From Bacillus infantis (GTDB taxonomy: Bacteria > Bacillota > Bacilli > Bacillales > Cytobacillaceae): a stretch of 64,000 bases of DNA. The notes beneath the pieces are model-generated. The model did no database searches. It saw nothing but the letters and a program-made list of their open reading frames with translations, and was not told the origin of the DNA. This document shows, piece after piece, positions 30,582 to 39,123 of this stretch. How positions within the stretch are numbered: the first letter of the stretch is position 1; every line of letters begins with the position of its first letter. The stretch lies in NCBI RefSeq assembly GCF_020171945.1, contig NZ_JAIVAP010000002.1:372001-436000 (forward strand), in the 5' to 3' direction. Made by a program: the position numbers and the translations under genes.

Positions 30582-30595
30582 AGAAAACGATTGCA
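30582..30595. promoter_or_regulatory. candidate cre (CcpA) site upstream of deoC
   Basis: AGAAAACGATTGCA matches the cre pattern TGNAARCGNWWWCA at 12 of 14 positions. It lies about 50 bases upstream of an extended -10 box (TGG-TATGAT, 30644-30652). Carbon catabolite control of deoxyribonucleoside use is known in B. subtilis. Confidence 0.5.
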
Positions 30596-30697
30596 AAAAA
30601 CTATGAAAACCTGTAATTTGAGGTACATTTTTCGGAAAGACAATGGTATGATGTAGAGGTACGGACAACTTGTTTGTTTGAAAGGAGAACCATTGAT

Positions 30698-31369
30698 ATG
30701 GCAACCAATGTAGCAAAAATGATCGATCATACATTATTGAAAGCAGATGCGACAAAAGAACAGATTGAGGTGCTTTGTTCAGAAGCTAAAGAATACAGTT
30801 TCGCGTCTGTCTGTGTTAACCCTGCGTGGGTCAGCTACGCGAGTGAACTGCTGAAGGGGTCAGGCGTAGATGTCTGCACTGTCATCGGCTTCCCGCTGGG
30901 GGCGTCAACTTCTGAGGTAAAAGCGTTTGAGACTAAGAATGCCATTGAAAACGGCGCAACTGAAGTAGATATGGTCATTAATATCGGCGCATTAAAGAGC
31001 GGCAGCAGTGATCTTGTAGAAGCAGATATCCGTGCAGTCGTTGAGGCGGCAAAAGGGAAGGCACTTACAAAGGTCATTATTGAAACATCCCTCCTTACAG
31101 AGGATGAGAAGGTCCTGGCATGTGAGCTGGCTGTGAAAGCCGGTACTGATTTTGTCAAAACTTCTACAGGCTTCTCTACCGGCGGTGCAACGGTTGAAGA
31201 TATCAGGCTGATGAGAAAAACAGTCGGACCTGAGATCGGTGTTAAAGCATCAGGCGGTGTACGCAGCACAGAAGATGCCCAGCAGATGATCGAGGCAGGA
31301 GCTACAAGAATCGGCGCAAGCTCCGGTGTGGCAATAGTTAATGGATTAACGGGCGATTCGGATTATTAA
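30698..31369 (+). CDS. deoC: deoxyribose-phosphate aldolase
   Basis: Splits 2-deoxyribose 5-phosphate into acetaldehyde and glyceraldehyde 3-phosphate. It is a class I aldolase with the Schiff-base Lys in FVKTSTGFS and catalytic Asp and Lys residues in EVDMVINIG and [12 protein letters not shown] 30698 has AAAGGAGA upstream and gives 223 residues, the usual length. In B. subtilis deoC (dra) is elsewhere with nupC and pdp; here it stands alone between mtaB and the transporter gene. Confidence 0.96.
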   Translation: MATNVAKMIDHTLLKADATKEQIEVLCSEAKEYSFASVCVNPAWVSYASELLKGSGVDVCTVIGFPLGASTSEVKAFETKNAIENGATEVDMVINIGALKSGSSDLVEADIRAVVEAAKGKALTKVIIETSLLTEDEKVLACELAVKAGTDFVKTSTGFSTGGATVEDIRLMRKTVGPEIGVKASGGVRSTEDAQQMIEAGATRIGASSGVAIVNGLTGDSDY

Positions 31370-31380
31370 TTGCTGATAAA

Positions 31381-31422
31381 AAAGACAGGACAGCCTCCAG
31401 CGCTGGTGCCTGTCTTTTTTTA
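31381..31422. terminator. bidirectional terminator between deoC and yqeW
   Basis: AAAGACAGG (31381-31389) pairs with CCTGTCTTT (31409-31417), followed by T on the plus strand and flanked by A residues that give T on the minus strand. Confidence 0.75.
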
Positions 31423-32340
31423 TCTGCTATGGATCTTCATGATGAATCTTCCAAACTGTTCAGCAAAAGGAAGAACCATTAAAGAAGTCAGCACATTGAA
31501 TAACACACTCACATGTGCCAGCTGAACATCCGGCTCGGCGGCTGCCCATTCACCAAATGAGGCAAGGAGGCCTGTGAAAGGGAGGAAAAGGGCTGCTCCT
31601 GCAATATTCAGCCAAATATGTGCAAAGGCAGTAAGCTGTGCCTCCTTCCCTGCGCCAATGGATGCAAGGCAGGCAGTAAGGCAGGTACCGATATTGGCTC
31701 CGAGCATAAAGGCTATACCTGTATCCAGTTCTATGATCCCGCCGTTCAGAAACCCCATGATAATTCCCACTGCGGCCGTGCTGGATTGGATGATGGCTGT
31801 CAGTACCATGCCAACTGCTGCCCCAGTGAGATGGCTGTTCTCCATAAACTCGAGAATACCGGTGAGAAATGGGACACCCTTCAGCGGGGAAGCAAGAAAT
31901 TCAAAGCCTTTCATCGAGGAAAGAACAATGGAGATGCCAAGGACTCCCATGCCGATATGCTTCAGCGCCTTTTTTCCAAATAAGATGAGGAAGGACCCGG
32001 CTGCTGCCAAGGGGATGATGAGAGACTCGATATTGAAGGTGATGAATTCTGTCGTAAAAGTAGTTCCTATATTTGTCCCCAGGATGATGCCGATCGATTG
32101 GGGGAAGGTCAGGATCCGGGCGGAGATCAGGCCGATCGTCAGTACCATGACAGCAGAGCTGCTCTGCAGGACAGCTGTGATCAGGATTCCTGCAAGCATT
32201 CCCTGCCAGGGAAGATGGGTGGAGGCGGCGATCTTCCGCTTGAATGAATCACCGGACAGTCCGTATAATCCTGATCTTAACAGAGTCATTCCGTATATGA
32301 AAAAGACAATCAAGAATAAAAATAGAAAAATCAGCAGCAT
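31420..32340 (-). CDS. yqeW: Na/Pi cotransporter family protein YqeW
   Basis: Integral membrane protein of 306 residues with about eight hydrophobic segments and the two inverted QSSS-type repeats that define the NptA/PhoU-linked sodium-phosphate family (LQSSSAVMV and IQSSTAAVG, each followed by GANIGT or GTNIGT). It probably imports or exports phosphate with sodium; the substrate is not proven. ATG 32340 has AAGGAGTG upstream. Confidence 0.92.
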   Translation of the reverse strand: MLLIFLFLFLIVFFIYGMTLLRSGLYGLSGDSFKRKIAASTHLPWQGMLAGILITAVLQSSSAVMVLTIGLISARILTFPQSIGIILGTNIGTTFTTEFITFNIESLIIPLAAAGSFLILFGKKALKHIGMGVLGISIVLSSMKGFEFLASPLKGVPFLTGILEFMENSHLTGAAVGMVLTAIIQSSTAAVGIIMGFLNGGIIELDTGIAFMLGANIGTCLTACLASIGAGKEAQLTAFAHIWLNIAGAALFLPFTGLLASFGEWAAAEPDVQLAHVSVLFNVLTSLMVLPFAEQFGRFIMKIHSR

Positions 32341-32490
32341 ACTTTCTCACTCCTTCATTTAAACTCTATGAAGGAGCGGGACTGGACATGCCTGGCGAAA
32401 AGGGTTTAATTTCACCGCTTTTATGGTAAATTATATTCAAGGACAGAGCCTGCAAAAAAAAAAACTGCACCTGCCCGTGATGAATTACAG

Positions 32491-32519
32491 TTGACCTTGT
32501 ATCACTGTTATATTATAAT
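32491..32519 (+). promoter_or_regulatory. sigma-A promoter of rpsU-yqeY
   Basis: TTGACC (32491-32496), a 17-base spacer and a perfect TATAAT (32514-32519). Confidence 0.85.
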
Positions 32520-32584
32520 TGCAAGGTACATGGAAATCTATGTTTCTGATGTAAGTGTGTTGTGCTCGGAGGGAGGGAAAGAGA

Positions 32585-32758
32585 ATGTCTAAAACAGTCG
32601 TTAAAAAGAACGAATCGCTTGAAGATGCTCTTCGTCGCTTCAAACGTTCTGTATCTAAAACAGGTACTTTACAAGAGGCGAGAAAGCGCGAATTCTACGA
32701 AAAACCTAGTGTAAAGCGCAAGAAGAAGTCCGAAGCTGCTAGAAAACGTAAGTTCTAA
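32585..32758 (+). CDS. rpsU: 30S ribosomal protein S21
   Basis: A 57-residue bS21, beginning [20 protein letters not shown] and ending in a very basic tail. ATG 32585 has GGAGGG upstream; an in-frame start ten codons earlier lies across that site. Paired with yqeY in nearly all Bacilli. Confidence 0.97.
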   Translation: MSKTVVKKNESLEDALRRFKRSVSKTGTLQEARKREFYEKPSVKRKKKSEAARKRKF

Positions 32759-32775
32759 GAGAGGGTGTATCAACT

Positions 32776-33219
32776 ATGAGTCTTCTCGAGCGTTTAAATG
32801 ATGATATGAAACAAGCGATGAAAAACAAAGAAAAAGATAAACTCACTGTCATTCGGATGATTAAAGCATCTCTGCAGAATGAAGCCATCAAGCTTGGCGG
32901 AGAGCTTAACGAAGAGCAGGAGTTAACTGTCCTTTCTCGCGAAGTGAAACAACGCAAGGACTCCCTCCATGAATTTGAAAAAGCAGGTCGTGAAGACCTT
33001 GTTGAAAAATTGCGGAACGAATTAGTATTCGTCGAGCTATATATGCCCAAGCAGCTGTCTGAAGATGAAGTATCAAAGATTGTCCAGGAGACAATTGAAG
33101 AAACTGGAGCATCAGGAAAAGCCGATATGGGAAAAGTGATGTCTGCCATTATGCCTAAAGTAAAAGGCAAAGCGGACGGCTCACTTGTAAATAAACTTGT
33201 ACAACAACACCTTTCATGA
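32776..33219 (+). CDS. yqeY: GatB/YqeY domain protein
   Basis: A 147-residue helical protein related to the tail domain of the amidotransferase subunit GatB, so a tRNA-linked role is assumed but not shown. Conserved segments [20 protein letters not shown] and [19 protein letters not shown] are present. It follows rpsU by 17 bases. Confidence 0.94.
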   Translation: MSLLERLNDDMKQAMKNKEKDKLTVIRMIKASLQNEAIKLGGELNEEQELTVLSREVKQRKDSLHEFEKAGREDLVEKLRNELVFVELYMPKQLSEDEVSKIVQETIEETGASGKADMGKVMSAIMPKVKGKADGSLVNKLVQQHLS

Positions 33220-33231
33220 AAAAGTATGCCA

Positions 33232-33263
33232 AAAGACCGCAAGCATCTGCCTGCGGTCTTTTT
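33232..33263 (+). terminator. terminator after yqeY
   Basis: AAAGACCGCA (33232-33241) pairs with TGCGGTCTTT (33252-33261), followed by TTT. Confidence 0.9.
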
Positions 33264-33378
33264 ATTGCATAAATGCGGCATGCGGCAATAATTTTCAGGG
33301 TGCGTATGGAAGGTGTATCGGTGTTTAAAACTATTACACAGGAAAAAATAAAGGCAAAAACAGAAAATGTGCCAAAAA

Positions 33379-33404
33379 TGAATCTTTTTTCTTTTTGAAA
33401 CGTA
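33379..33404 (+). promoter_or_regulatory. sigma-W-type promoter of yqeZ-floA-yqfB
   Basis: TGAATC (33379-33384), a 16-base T-rich spacer and CGTA (33401-33404), one mismatch from the sigma-W consensus TGAAAC-N16-CGTA. The B. subtilis yqeZ-yqfA-yqfB operon is known to be sigma-W controlled. A second, exact TGAAAC at 33396 has no CGTA 16 bases downstream. Confidence 0.75.
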
Positions 33405-33445
33405 AGTAAAAGAAGATTGACTTTTGTTTGTGAAAGGAGGGGGAA

Positions 33446-34786
33446 ATGGTGGCTCTCAGAAGGGCAGTCACTCTGCTGGCGTTTTTGGGTATCCTGCTGA
33501 TTATGCTAATTCCCGAAAAAGGGAATGCTGATAATGAAGTGGTATACGTTGTCCCCATTGAAGAAACAGTGGAAAAGGGCCTTTATGCATTTCTGAACAG
33601 GGCTGTCAGTACAGCTGAAGAGAACGGGGCTTCTGCCATTATCTTTGAAATGGATACACCTGGGGGTGCAGTGGATGCTGCCGGGAAAATAGGCAAGCTG
33701 CTCGCGGAAACAGAGTTGAAAACTGTGTCATTTGTCAATAATCAGGCCCTGTCGGCCGGTGCCTATATCTCTTTGAATATGGATGAAATATATATGGTGC
33801 CGGGAGCTGTAATGGGCTCTGCTGCTATTATCGATCAATCAGGGAACACCGCAGGAAAGAAAGCCGAATCCTATTGGCTGAGCGCCATGAAGAGTGCTGC
33901 TAACCAGTCGGGCAGGGATCCGGAGATAGCACTGGCCATGGCGGATGAGTCGGTTGATCTGCCTGAATATGGCGCCCCAAAAGGGAAGCTTCTCACTTTG
34001 ACATCTGAACAGGCAGAACAGGCTGGTTATTCTGAAGGTACGGTTTCATCTCTTGATGAACTGCTGGAAACTCTTGGCTACTCAGGGGCAGAGGTCAGGA
34101 GCCTGGATGAAAGCTTTGCAGAGAAAATAGCCCGTTTTATCACCCATCCGGTTGTCGTGCCGATTCTCTTGTCCGTCGGCAGCCTGGGCCTTGTGCTTGA
34201 GCTTTACTCGCCGGGATTCGGCATCCCGGGATCTATGGGACTTGCCGCCCTCCTGCTGTTTTTCTACGGCCATATGGTTGCGGGCCTTGCAGGATATGAG
34301 TCCATCGTTTTGTTTGTGGTCGGCCTGGGGCTGATCATACTGGAGTTTTTCCTTCCAGGGGGTATTGCCGGTGCCATTGGCCTTGTTTCGGTTGTAGGAA
34401 GCTTGTTTCTTGCAACTGATAACGTTGTCCATACAGCCGTCTCCATTTTAATTGCCATTGGCATTTCCATTTTGGCATCCATCTTAATGATAAAGGTGTT
34501 TGGTAAAAAAATGAAATTCTTCAGGAAGATTATATTGAGCGATTCGACAAGCACTGAGAAAGGGTATGTCTCAAACAAGACGCGTGCAGAGCTTATCGGT
34601 CTTGAAGGCTATGCCTTAACCGCCTTGAGGCCGGCCGGGACGGCTGTGCTCGAGGATGAACGGATAGATGTTGTCAGCGAAGGCGGCTTTATCCAGAAAG
34701 GGGCCAGGATAAGGGTCGTAAAAGCAGAAGGCTCCCGAATTGTTGTAAGGGAAATGCTCAATATGGAAAAAAAAGCTGATCAATGA
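33446..34786 (+). CDS. yqeZ: NfeD family membrane serine protease YqeZ
   Basis: A 446-residue NfeD-type protein. A signal-like N-terminal helix is followed by a ClpP-class protease domain with the SAGAYISL nucleophile region and FEMDTPGGAVDAAG, four to five transmembrane helices (about residues 230-345), and a C-terminal OB-fold domain facing the cytoplasm. It partners with the flotillin FloA encoded next, in membrane-microdomain maintenance and stress. ATG 33446 follows GGAGGGGG. Confidence 0.93.
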   Translation: MVALRRAVTLLAFLGILLIMLIPEKGNADNEVVYVVPIEETVEKGLYAFLNRAVSTAEENGASAIIFEMDTPGGAVDAAGKIGKLLAETELKTVSFVNNQALSAGAYISLNMDEIYMVPGAVMGSAAIIDQSGNTAGKKAESYWLSAMKSAANQSGRDPEIALAMADESVDLPEYGAPKGKLLTLTSEQAEQAGYSEGTVSSLDELLETLGYSGAEVRSLDESFAEKIARFITHPVVVPILLSVGSLGLVLELYSPGFGIPGSMGLAALLLFFYGHMVAGLAGYESIVLFVVGLGLIILEFFLPGGIAGAIGLVSVVGSLFLATDNVVHTAVSILIAIGISILASILMIKVFGKKMKFFRKIILSDSTSTEKGYVSNKTRAELIGLEGYALTALRPAGTAVLEDERIDVVSEGGFIQKGARIRVVKAEGSRIVVREMLNMEKKADQ

Positions 34787-34837
34787 ATGCATTCCCGTGA
34801 AACAAGGGAAGACAAATAGATTTTAAGGAGGAACAAA

Positions 34838-35836
34838 ATGTTAGGAGAAGGAACTGTATTTATTTTAGTGGCCGTGGTTCTGGCGGTTATTCTGCTGGCG
34901 GTGCTGTTTACTTTCGTGCCAGTGGCACTGTGGATTTCCGCCCTGGCGGCAGGCGTCAGGGTCAGCATTTTCACATTGATTGGGATGAGGCTCCGCCGGG
35001 TCATCCCGAATAGGGTTATCAATCCATTGATTAAAGCCCATAAAGCGGGTCTGGAAGTTACAACAAACCAGCTTGAGAGCCATTATCTTGCTGGAGGTAA
35101 TGTGGATAGGGTTGTCAACGCACTGATAGCCGCACACAGGGCCAATATTGAATTGAGCTTTGAGAGAACTGCTGCCATCGACCTTGCGGGACGTGACGTT
35201 CTGGAAGCCGTTCAGATGAGTGTCAATCCTAAGGTGATTGAAACACCGTTCATTGCCGGTGTGGCAATGGATGGCATAGAAGTCAAAGCAAAAGCGCGGA
35301 TCACGGTCAGGGCAAATATTGAGCGTCTTGTAGGGGGAGCCGGGGAAGAAACAATCGTAGCCCGTGTAGGCGAAGGGATCGTTTCCACTATAGGTTCTTC
35401 TGATAATCATAAGAAAGTACTTGAAAACCCTGACATGATCTCTCAGACAGTCCTGTCAAAGGGCCTTGATGCGGGCACGGCATTCGAAATTCTGTCCATT
35501 GATATTGCGGATGTCGACATCGGCAAGAATATCGGTGCCGAGCTTCAGACTGAGCAGGCGGAAGCAGATAAAAAGATCGCACAGGCTAAGGCTGAGGAAA
35601 GGCGTGCAATGGCCGTTGCCCAAGAGCAGGAAATGAAAGCAAAAGTAGAAGAAATGAGGGCAAAGGTTGTCGAAGCAGAAGCCAAAGTCCCTCTTGCCAT
35701 GTCAGAAGCTCTCCGGTCAGGGAATCTTGGAGTGATGGATTACATGAACATCCAGAATATATCTGCGGATACGGATATGAGGGGTTCAATTGGACGAACG
35801 ACAGATCCAGGCATGGACGGGAAAAATAATGACTAA
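34838..35836 (+). CDS. floA: flotillin-like protein FloA
   Basis: A 332-residue SPFH/Band-7 relative that organises functional membrane microdomains. Two hydrophobic stretches at the N-terminus (residues 5-45) insert in the membrane; the central domain ([19 protein letters not shown]) and an Ala/Glu/Lys-rich coiled coil (residues 230-290) drive oligomerisation. ATG 34838 has AAGGAGG upstream. Second gene of the sigma-W-type operon (yqfA in B. subtilis). Confidence 0.96.
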   Translation: MLGEGTVFILVAVVLAVILLAVLFTFVPVALWISALAAGVRVSIFTLIGMRLRRVIPNRVINPLIKAHKAGLEVTTNQLESHYLAGGNVDRVVNALIAAHRANIELSFERTAAIDLAGRDVLEAVQMSVNPKVIETPFIAGVAMDGIEVKAKARITVRANIERLVGGAGEETIVARVGEGIVSTIGSSDNHKKVLENPDMISQTVLSKGLDAGTAFEILSIDIADVDIGKNIGAELQTEQAEADKKIAQAKAEERRAMAVAQEQEMKAKVEEMRAKVVEAEAKVPLAMSEALRSGNLGVMDYMNIQNISADTDMRGSIGRTTDPGMDGKNND

Positions 35837-35871
35837 CTAGCCGGGAATATGCTGGTAAAGGAGGATTCTCC

Positions 35872-36339
35872 TTGGAATTCTTATTGGAAAACCCATTTAT
35901 TCTAGTTGTACTGATCGGCATCATCTCCTCACTTTTCAGCAAGGCGAAACGCGGCGGCAGTACTGGCCCGGTACAGCAGCCGGGGAATGTGGAACCGGAA
36001 CCGGGCCCGTACGAGGATGCTGGATATGAGCCGGCGGAAAAAGCGGCTGCGCCGGTTCAGAAAGCAGGCCGGCAAGCTTCCGAAAGCATGGAGTCTTATT
36101 ACCAGGAAAGAAAAGAACAGGCGGAAGAACGTGCAAGGAGGCTTTCTGAAAGACAGGATCTGCTGGAAAGAAGGGTTCAGAATGCGCGCAGCGCTGCTGA
36201 AAACCCTGAGAAGAGCAAGAGTGCTGAACCTGCCGGAAGGGCTGCTGTAAGCCGGGAGAAGCTTGCGGACGCAATAGTCTGGTCAGAAATCCTGGGTCCG
36301 CCGCGCTCCAAGAACCCGCGCAGGCTGAACAGACGCTGA
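35872..36339 (+). CDS. YqfB-position membrane-anchored protein
   Basis: A 155-residue protein with one N-terminal hydrophobic helix (ENPFILVVLIGIISSLF), then a Gly/Pro/Glu-rich linker and a charged coiled-coil region (residues 75-115) ending in a basic tail. It has no recognisable catalytic domain. TTG 35872 has AAAGGAGG upstream and no better start is in frame. Its place after floA suggests it belongs to the same envelope-stress operon; the B. subtilis gene there is yqfB, but I cannot confirm homology by eye. Confidence 0.8.
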   Translation: MEFLLENPFILVVLIGIISSLFSKAKRGGSTGPVQQPGNVEPEPGPYEDAGYEPAEKAAAPVQKAGRQASESMESYYQERKEQAEERARRLSERQDLLERRVQNARSAAENPEKSKSAEPAGRAAVSREKLADAIVWSEILGPPRSKNPRRLNRR

Positions 36340-36370
36340 ACAGGCGGCATTAACGAATAAAAAGAGTGCT

Positions 36371-36421
36371 AGAACCTTCTTCCATCTCATACATATGAGA
36401 TGAAAGGGGGTTCTTTTTTTT
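36371..36421 (+). terminator. hairpin and T tract between yqfB and yqfC
   Basis: Outer AGAACC (36371-36376) pairs with GGTTCT (36409-36414) and inner ATCTCAT (36384-36390) with ATGAGAT (36395-36401), then T8. It looks like the terminator of the floA operon, yet its 3' arm contains the AAAGGGGG that serves yqfC. Confidence 0.7.
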
Positions 36422-36706
36422 ATGGCTAAAAAGTGGGGACAATACATTCGCAGCTGGATGACCAACCAAATGGAGCTTCCTCAAGATGTCATGATGGATT
36501 TACCCCGGATAACAATGATTGGGCAAATTCATATATATATTGAGAACCACCGCGGACTGATTGCTTTTAGCGACAAAGAGCTCAGGCTTCTGCTCAAGCA
36601 AGGGCAGCTGCTCATCAAAGGAAGCACCTTTGTCATTAAGACAATCCTCCCTGAAGAGATACTGCTGGAAGGCAAAATCGATCATGTGCAGTATATAGAC
36701 GAATAA
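36422..36706 (+). CDS. yqfC: sporulation protein YqfC
   Basis: A 94-residue protein of the YabP/YqfC family; B. subtilis yqfC is a mother-cell (sigma-E) gene. Conserved PRITMIGQIHIYIENHRG and RGLIAFSDKELRLLL segments are visible. ATG 36422 comes directly after a T tract, with AAAGGGGG 11 bases upstream inside a hairpin arm. The partner yqfD follows 73 bases later. Confidence 0.93.
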   Translation: MAKKWGQYIRSWMTNQMELPQDVMMDLPRITMIGQIHIYIENHRGLIAFSDKELRLLLKQGQLLIKGSTFVIKTILPEEILLEGKIDHVQYIDE

Positions 36707-36779
36707 TGGCCAGCCGTCATGCGGGTAGTTTTATTGAACCGCAGGGCTGGCTGAAAAAGAGGATCCGGAGGGAAGGAAA

Positions 36780-37973
36780 ATGAAGAATCAATGGATTGCT
36801 TTTTATTCTGGAATAATCACTGTAAAGGCTGCAGGCTCCGGCATTGAACGGCTGATCAACTCACTGACCAGGAACGGCATCATGGTCTGGCAGGTAAAAA
36901 GGCATGGAGAGCAAGCGGTTACCTTCAAAATAAAGCTGGCGGACGTGAAGCGGCTCCGTGCGTCAGTAAGGAAAAGCGGATGCAGGATTGAATTCCTTCA
37001 GCGTGCCGGCCTGCCCTTTCTGCTGAAAAGAAGCCTCAAAAACAGCGGGTTCCTTTTTGGTGCCGCCTCTTTCCTGGTTATTCTGATCCTTTTGTCCAAT
37101 ATGGTATGGGGAATTGAAATCAAAGGGGCAGATCCTGCTACTGAATATAAAATCCGCAAGCAGCTTGATGAAATGGGCATCCACAGAGGAAAACTTCAGT
37201 TTTTTGTCAAGAATGTAGAAGGAATCCAGCGTGAGCTGTCCAACGAAGTGGAGGAAATCACTTGGGTAGGTGTGGAGCTCAAGGGGACAACCTACCACTT
37301 CCAGGTAGTGGAGAAAAATGAGCCGGATAAGCCGGAGCTTTTGAGTCCAAGGCACCTGGTTGCCAAAAAGAAGGCTGTCATTTTGGACATGTTTGTAGAA
37401 GAAGGCAAGCCTGTCGTCAGCATAAATGACCATGTCATCCCGGGCCAGCTTCTGGTTTCAGGCATCATCGGCCAGGACGGCCAAACACAGACAGTCCCGG
37501 CAAAAGGGGAAATCTGGGGGGAGACCTGGTATAAATCCGAGGTGAAGCTCCCGCTGAAAAGCACGCTTCAGGTGTTCAGCGGAAGTGAAAAACGGAAATA
37601 TTATATTGACATAGGAAACTTTTCAATTCCTGTCTGGGGGTTTGGCAAACCGGAATTCAGTGAATATGAGATAGAAGAGAACAGAAAGGATATCAAATTC
37701 CTGAAATGGAGCCTCCCTCTCGGCTTTACAAGCAGGACTATGCGGGAAAGTGAAACCGTTACAAGGATTTACTCCAATGAGGAAGCCTTTGAAGTGGCAA
37801 AAGAATTGGCAAGAAAAGATATAAAAAACAGCTTGAGTGAGGATGCTAAGATCAAGGGAGAAAAAATTTTGCACCAATCCGCAGAGAATGGTAAAGTATT
37901 TATAGCAATACATTTCCAAATTATTGAGAATATTGCAGAAGGACAATCCATTATCCAAGGAGACACAGAATGA
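36780..37973 (+). CDS. yqfD: sporulation protein YqfD
   Basis: A 397-residue membrane protein: an N-terminal cytoplasmic part, one transmembrane helix around residues 85-105 (SGFLFGAASFLVILILLS), and a large outer domain. YqfD is a mother-cell sporulation protein of the SpoIV-type group; its exact role is not defined. ATG 36780 has GGAGGGAAGG upstream. The stop overlaps the phoH start as ATGA. Confidence 0.92.
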   Translation: MKNQWIAFYSGIITVKAAGSGIERLINSLTRNGIMVWQVKRHGEQAVTFKIKLADVKRLRASVRKSGCRIEFLQRAGLPFLLKRSLKNSGFLFGAASFLVILILLSNMVWGIEIKGADPATEYKIRKQLDEMGIHRGKLQFFVKNVEGIQRELSNEVEEITWVGVELKGTTYHFQVVEKNEPDKPELLSPRHLVAKKKAVILDMFVEEGKPVVSINDHVIPGQLLVSGIIGQDGQTQTVPAKGEIWGETWYKSEVKLPLKSTLQVFSGSEKRKYYIDIGNFSIPVWGFGKPEFSEYEIEENRKDIKFLKWSLPLGFTSRTMRESETVTRIYSNEEAFEVAKELARKDIKNSLSEDAKIKGEKILHQSAENGKVFIAIHFQIIENIAEGQSIIQGDTE

Positions 37974-38932
37974 CAGAAGACTTAAAAACCATGAATGTTC
38001 ATCTGGAAGATCCTAATGAAGCAATAGCACTGATCGGGAATTCGGATGCCAACCTGAAAATAATTGAACAAGAGCTGAATGTGTCTGTCGTCACACGGGG
38101 AGAAACGATTTTTGTATCCGGAGAGGCAGAAGCGGTTGAGCTTGCCGGCCAAATCCTGGACAAACTCATTTATGTTATCCGCAAAGGCATCAATATCAGC
38201 GGCAGGGATGTTATGTACAGCATCCAGATGGCCAAAAAAGGCACACTTGAATATTTCAGCGACCTGTATGAAGAAGAAATAACGAAGAATGCAAAAGGCA
38301 AGTCCATTAGGGTAAAAACGCTTGGGCAGCGCCAATATATAAATGCAATTAAAACAAATGACTTAGTGTTTGGAATTGGCCCTGCAGGGACAGGCAAAAC
38401 ATATCTGGCTGTTGTGATGGCAGTCAATGCACTGAAAAACGGAAATGTAAAGAGAATCATCCTGACCAGGCCGGCTGTTGAAGCAGGCGAAAGCCTTGGC
38501 TTCCTCCCCGGGGATCTGAAAGAAAAGGTCGATCCTTACCTGCGGCCGCTGTATGATGCCCTGCATGACATCCTTGGCGCCGAGCATACTCAAAGGCTGA
38601 TCGAGAGGGGTACCATTGAAATTGCCCCCCTTGCCTATATGAGGGGACGTACGCTTGATGATGCATTCGTCATTCTTGATGAAGCGCAGAATACAACACA
38701 GGCACAGATGAAAATGTTCCTGACCAGGCTGGGCTTTGGATCCAAGATGGTCATTACCGGAGACCGCACCCAGGTCGACCTTCCGAAGGGCGTCCGTTCC
38801 GGGCTGATTGCTTCAGAGGATATCCTGTCAGCTGTAAAAGGGATTTCCTTCTCTTATCTGGAGCAAAGCGATGTCGTTCGCCATCCGCTTGTAGCCCGGA
38901 TCATTTCAGCTTACGAAAAAACAGACCAATGA
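37970..38932 (+). CDS. phoH: PhoH family ATPase
   Basis: A 320-residue P-loop protein with an N-terminal KH-like RNA-binding part, Walker A GPAGTGKT (about residue 138) and Walker B FVILDEAQNTT. PhoH proteins are RNA-linked ATPases or helicases. The conserved chain phoH-pgpH-ybeY suggests a role in rRNA or RNA metabolism. The start overlaps the yqfD stop, with AAGGAG upstream. Confidence 0.94.
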   Translation: MTEDLKTMNVHLEDPNEAIALIGNSDANLKIIEQELNVSVVTRGETIFVSGEAEAVELAGQILDKLIYVIRKGINISGRDVMYSIQMAKKGTLEYFSDLYEEEITKNAKGKSIRVKTLGQRQYINAIKTNDLVFGIGPAGTGKTYLAVVMAVNALKNGNVKRIILTRPAVEAGESLGFLPGDLKEKVDPYLRPLYDALHDILGAEHTQRLIERGTIEIAPLAYMRGRTLDDAFVILDEAQNTTQAQMKMFLTRLGFGSKMVITGDRTQVDLPKGVRSGLIASEDILSAVKGISFSYLEQSDVVRHPLVARIISAYEKTDQ

Positions 38933-38935
38933 TAT

Positions 38936-38960
38936 AAACCGTCCAAATGGGCGGTTTTTA
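38936..38960 (+). terminator. terminator after phoH
   Basis: AAACCGTCC (38936-38944) pairs with GGGCGGTTT (38949-38957) including a G-U pair, followed by TTA. Confidence 0.7.
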
Positions 38961-39123
38961 TTCTGTGTAGAAGGATTACGGACAGGCGCACCCTCTGTTT
39001 TGGCAGGATGATGCGAATAGAGGGTGAAACTTGACGGAAAAACTGTTATCATTTTACATAATCATAGTTCAAATTAAACGTGAGCTTATCCGGCCCTGCT
39101 TAGCCCGGATAGGAGGGGGAAGC

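Noticed and set aside
31574-32362. 262-codon frame antisense to yqeW
   Set aside because: Shadow of a transporter gene with clear membrane helices and QSSS motifs on the other strand; no ribosome binding site.
33396-33401. Exact TGAAAC as the sigma-W -35 of yqeZ
   Set aside because: No CGTA lies 16 bases downstream; the TGAATC/CGTA pair just upstream fits better.
39031-39123. 31-codon N-terminal extension of pgpH
   Set aside because: The strong GGAGGGGG site just before ATG 39124 marks the real start.
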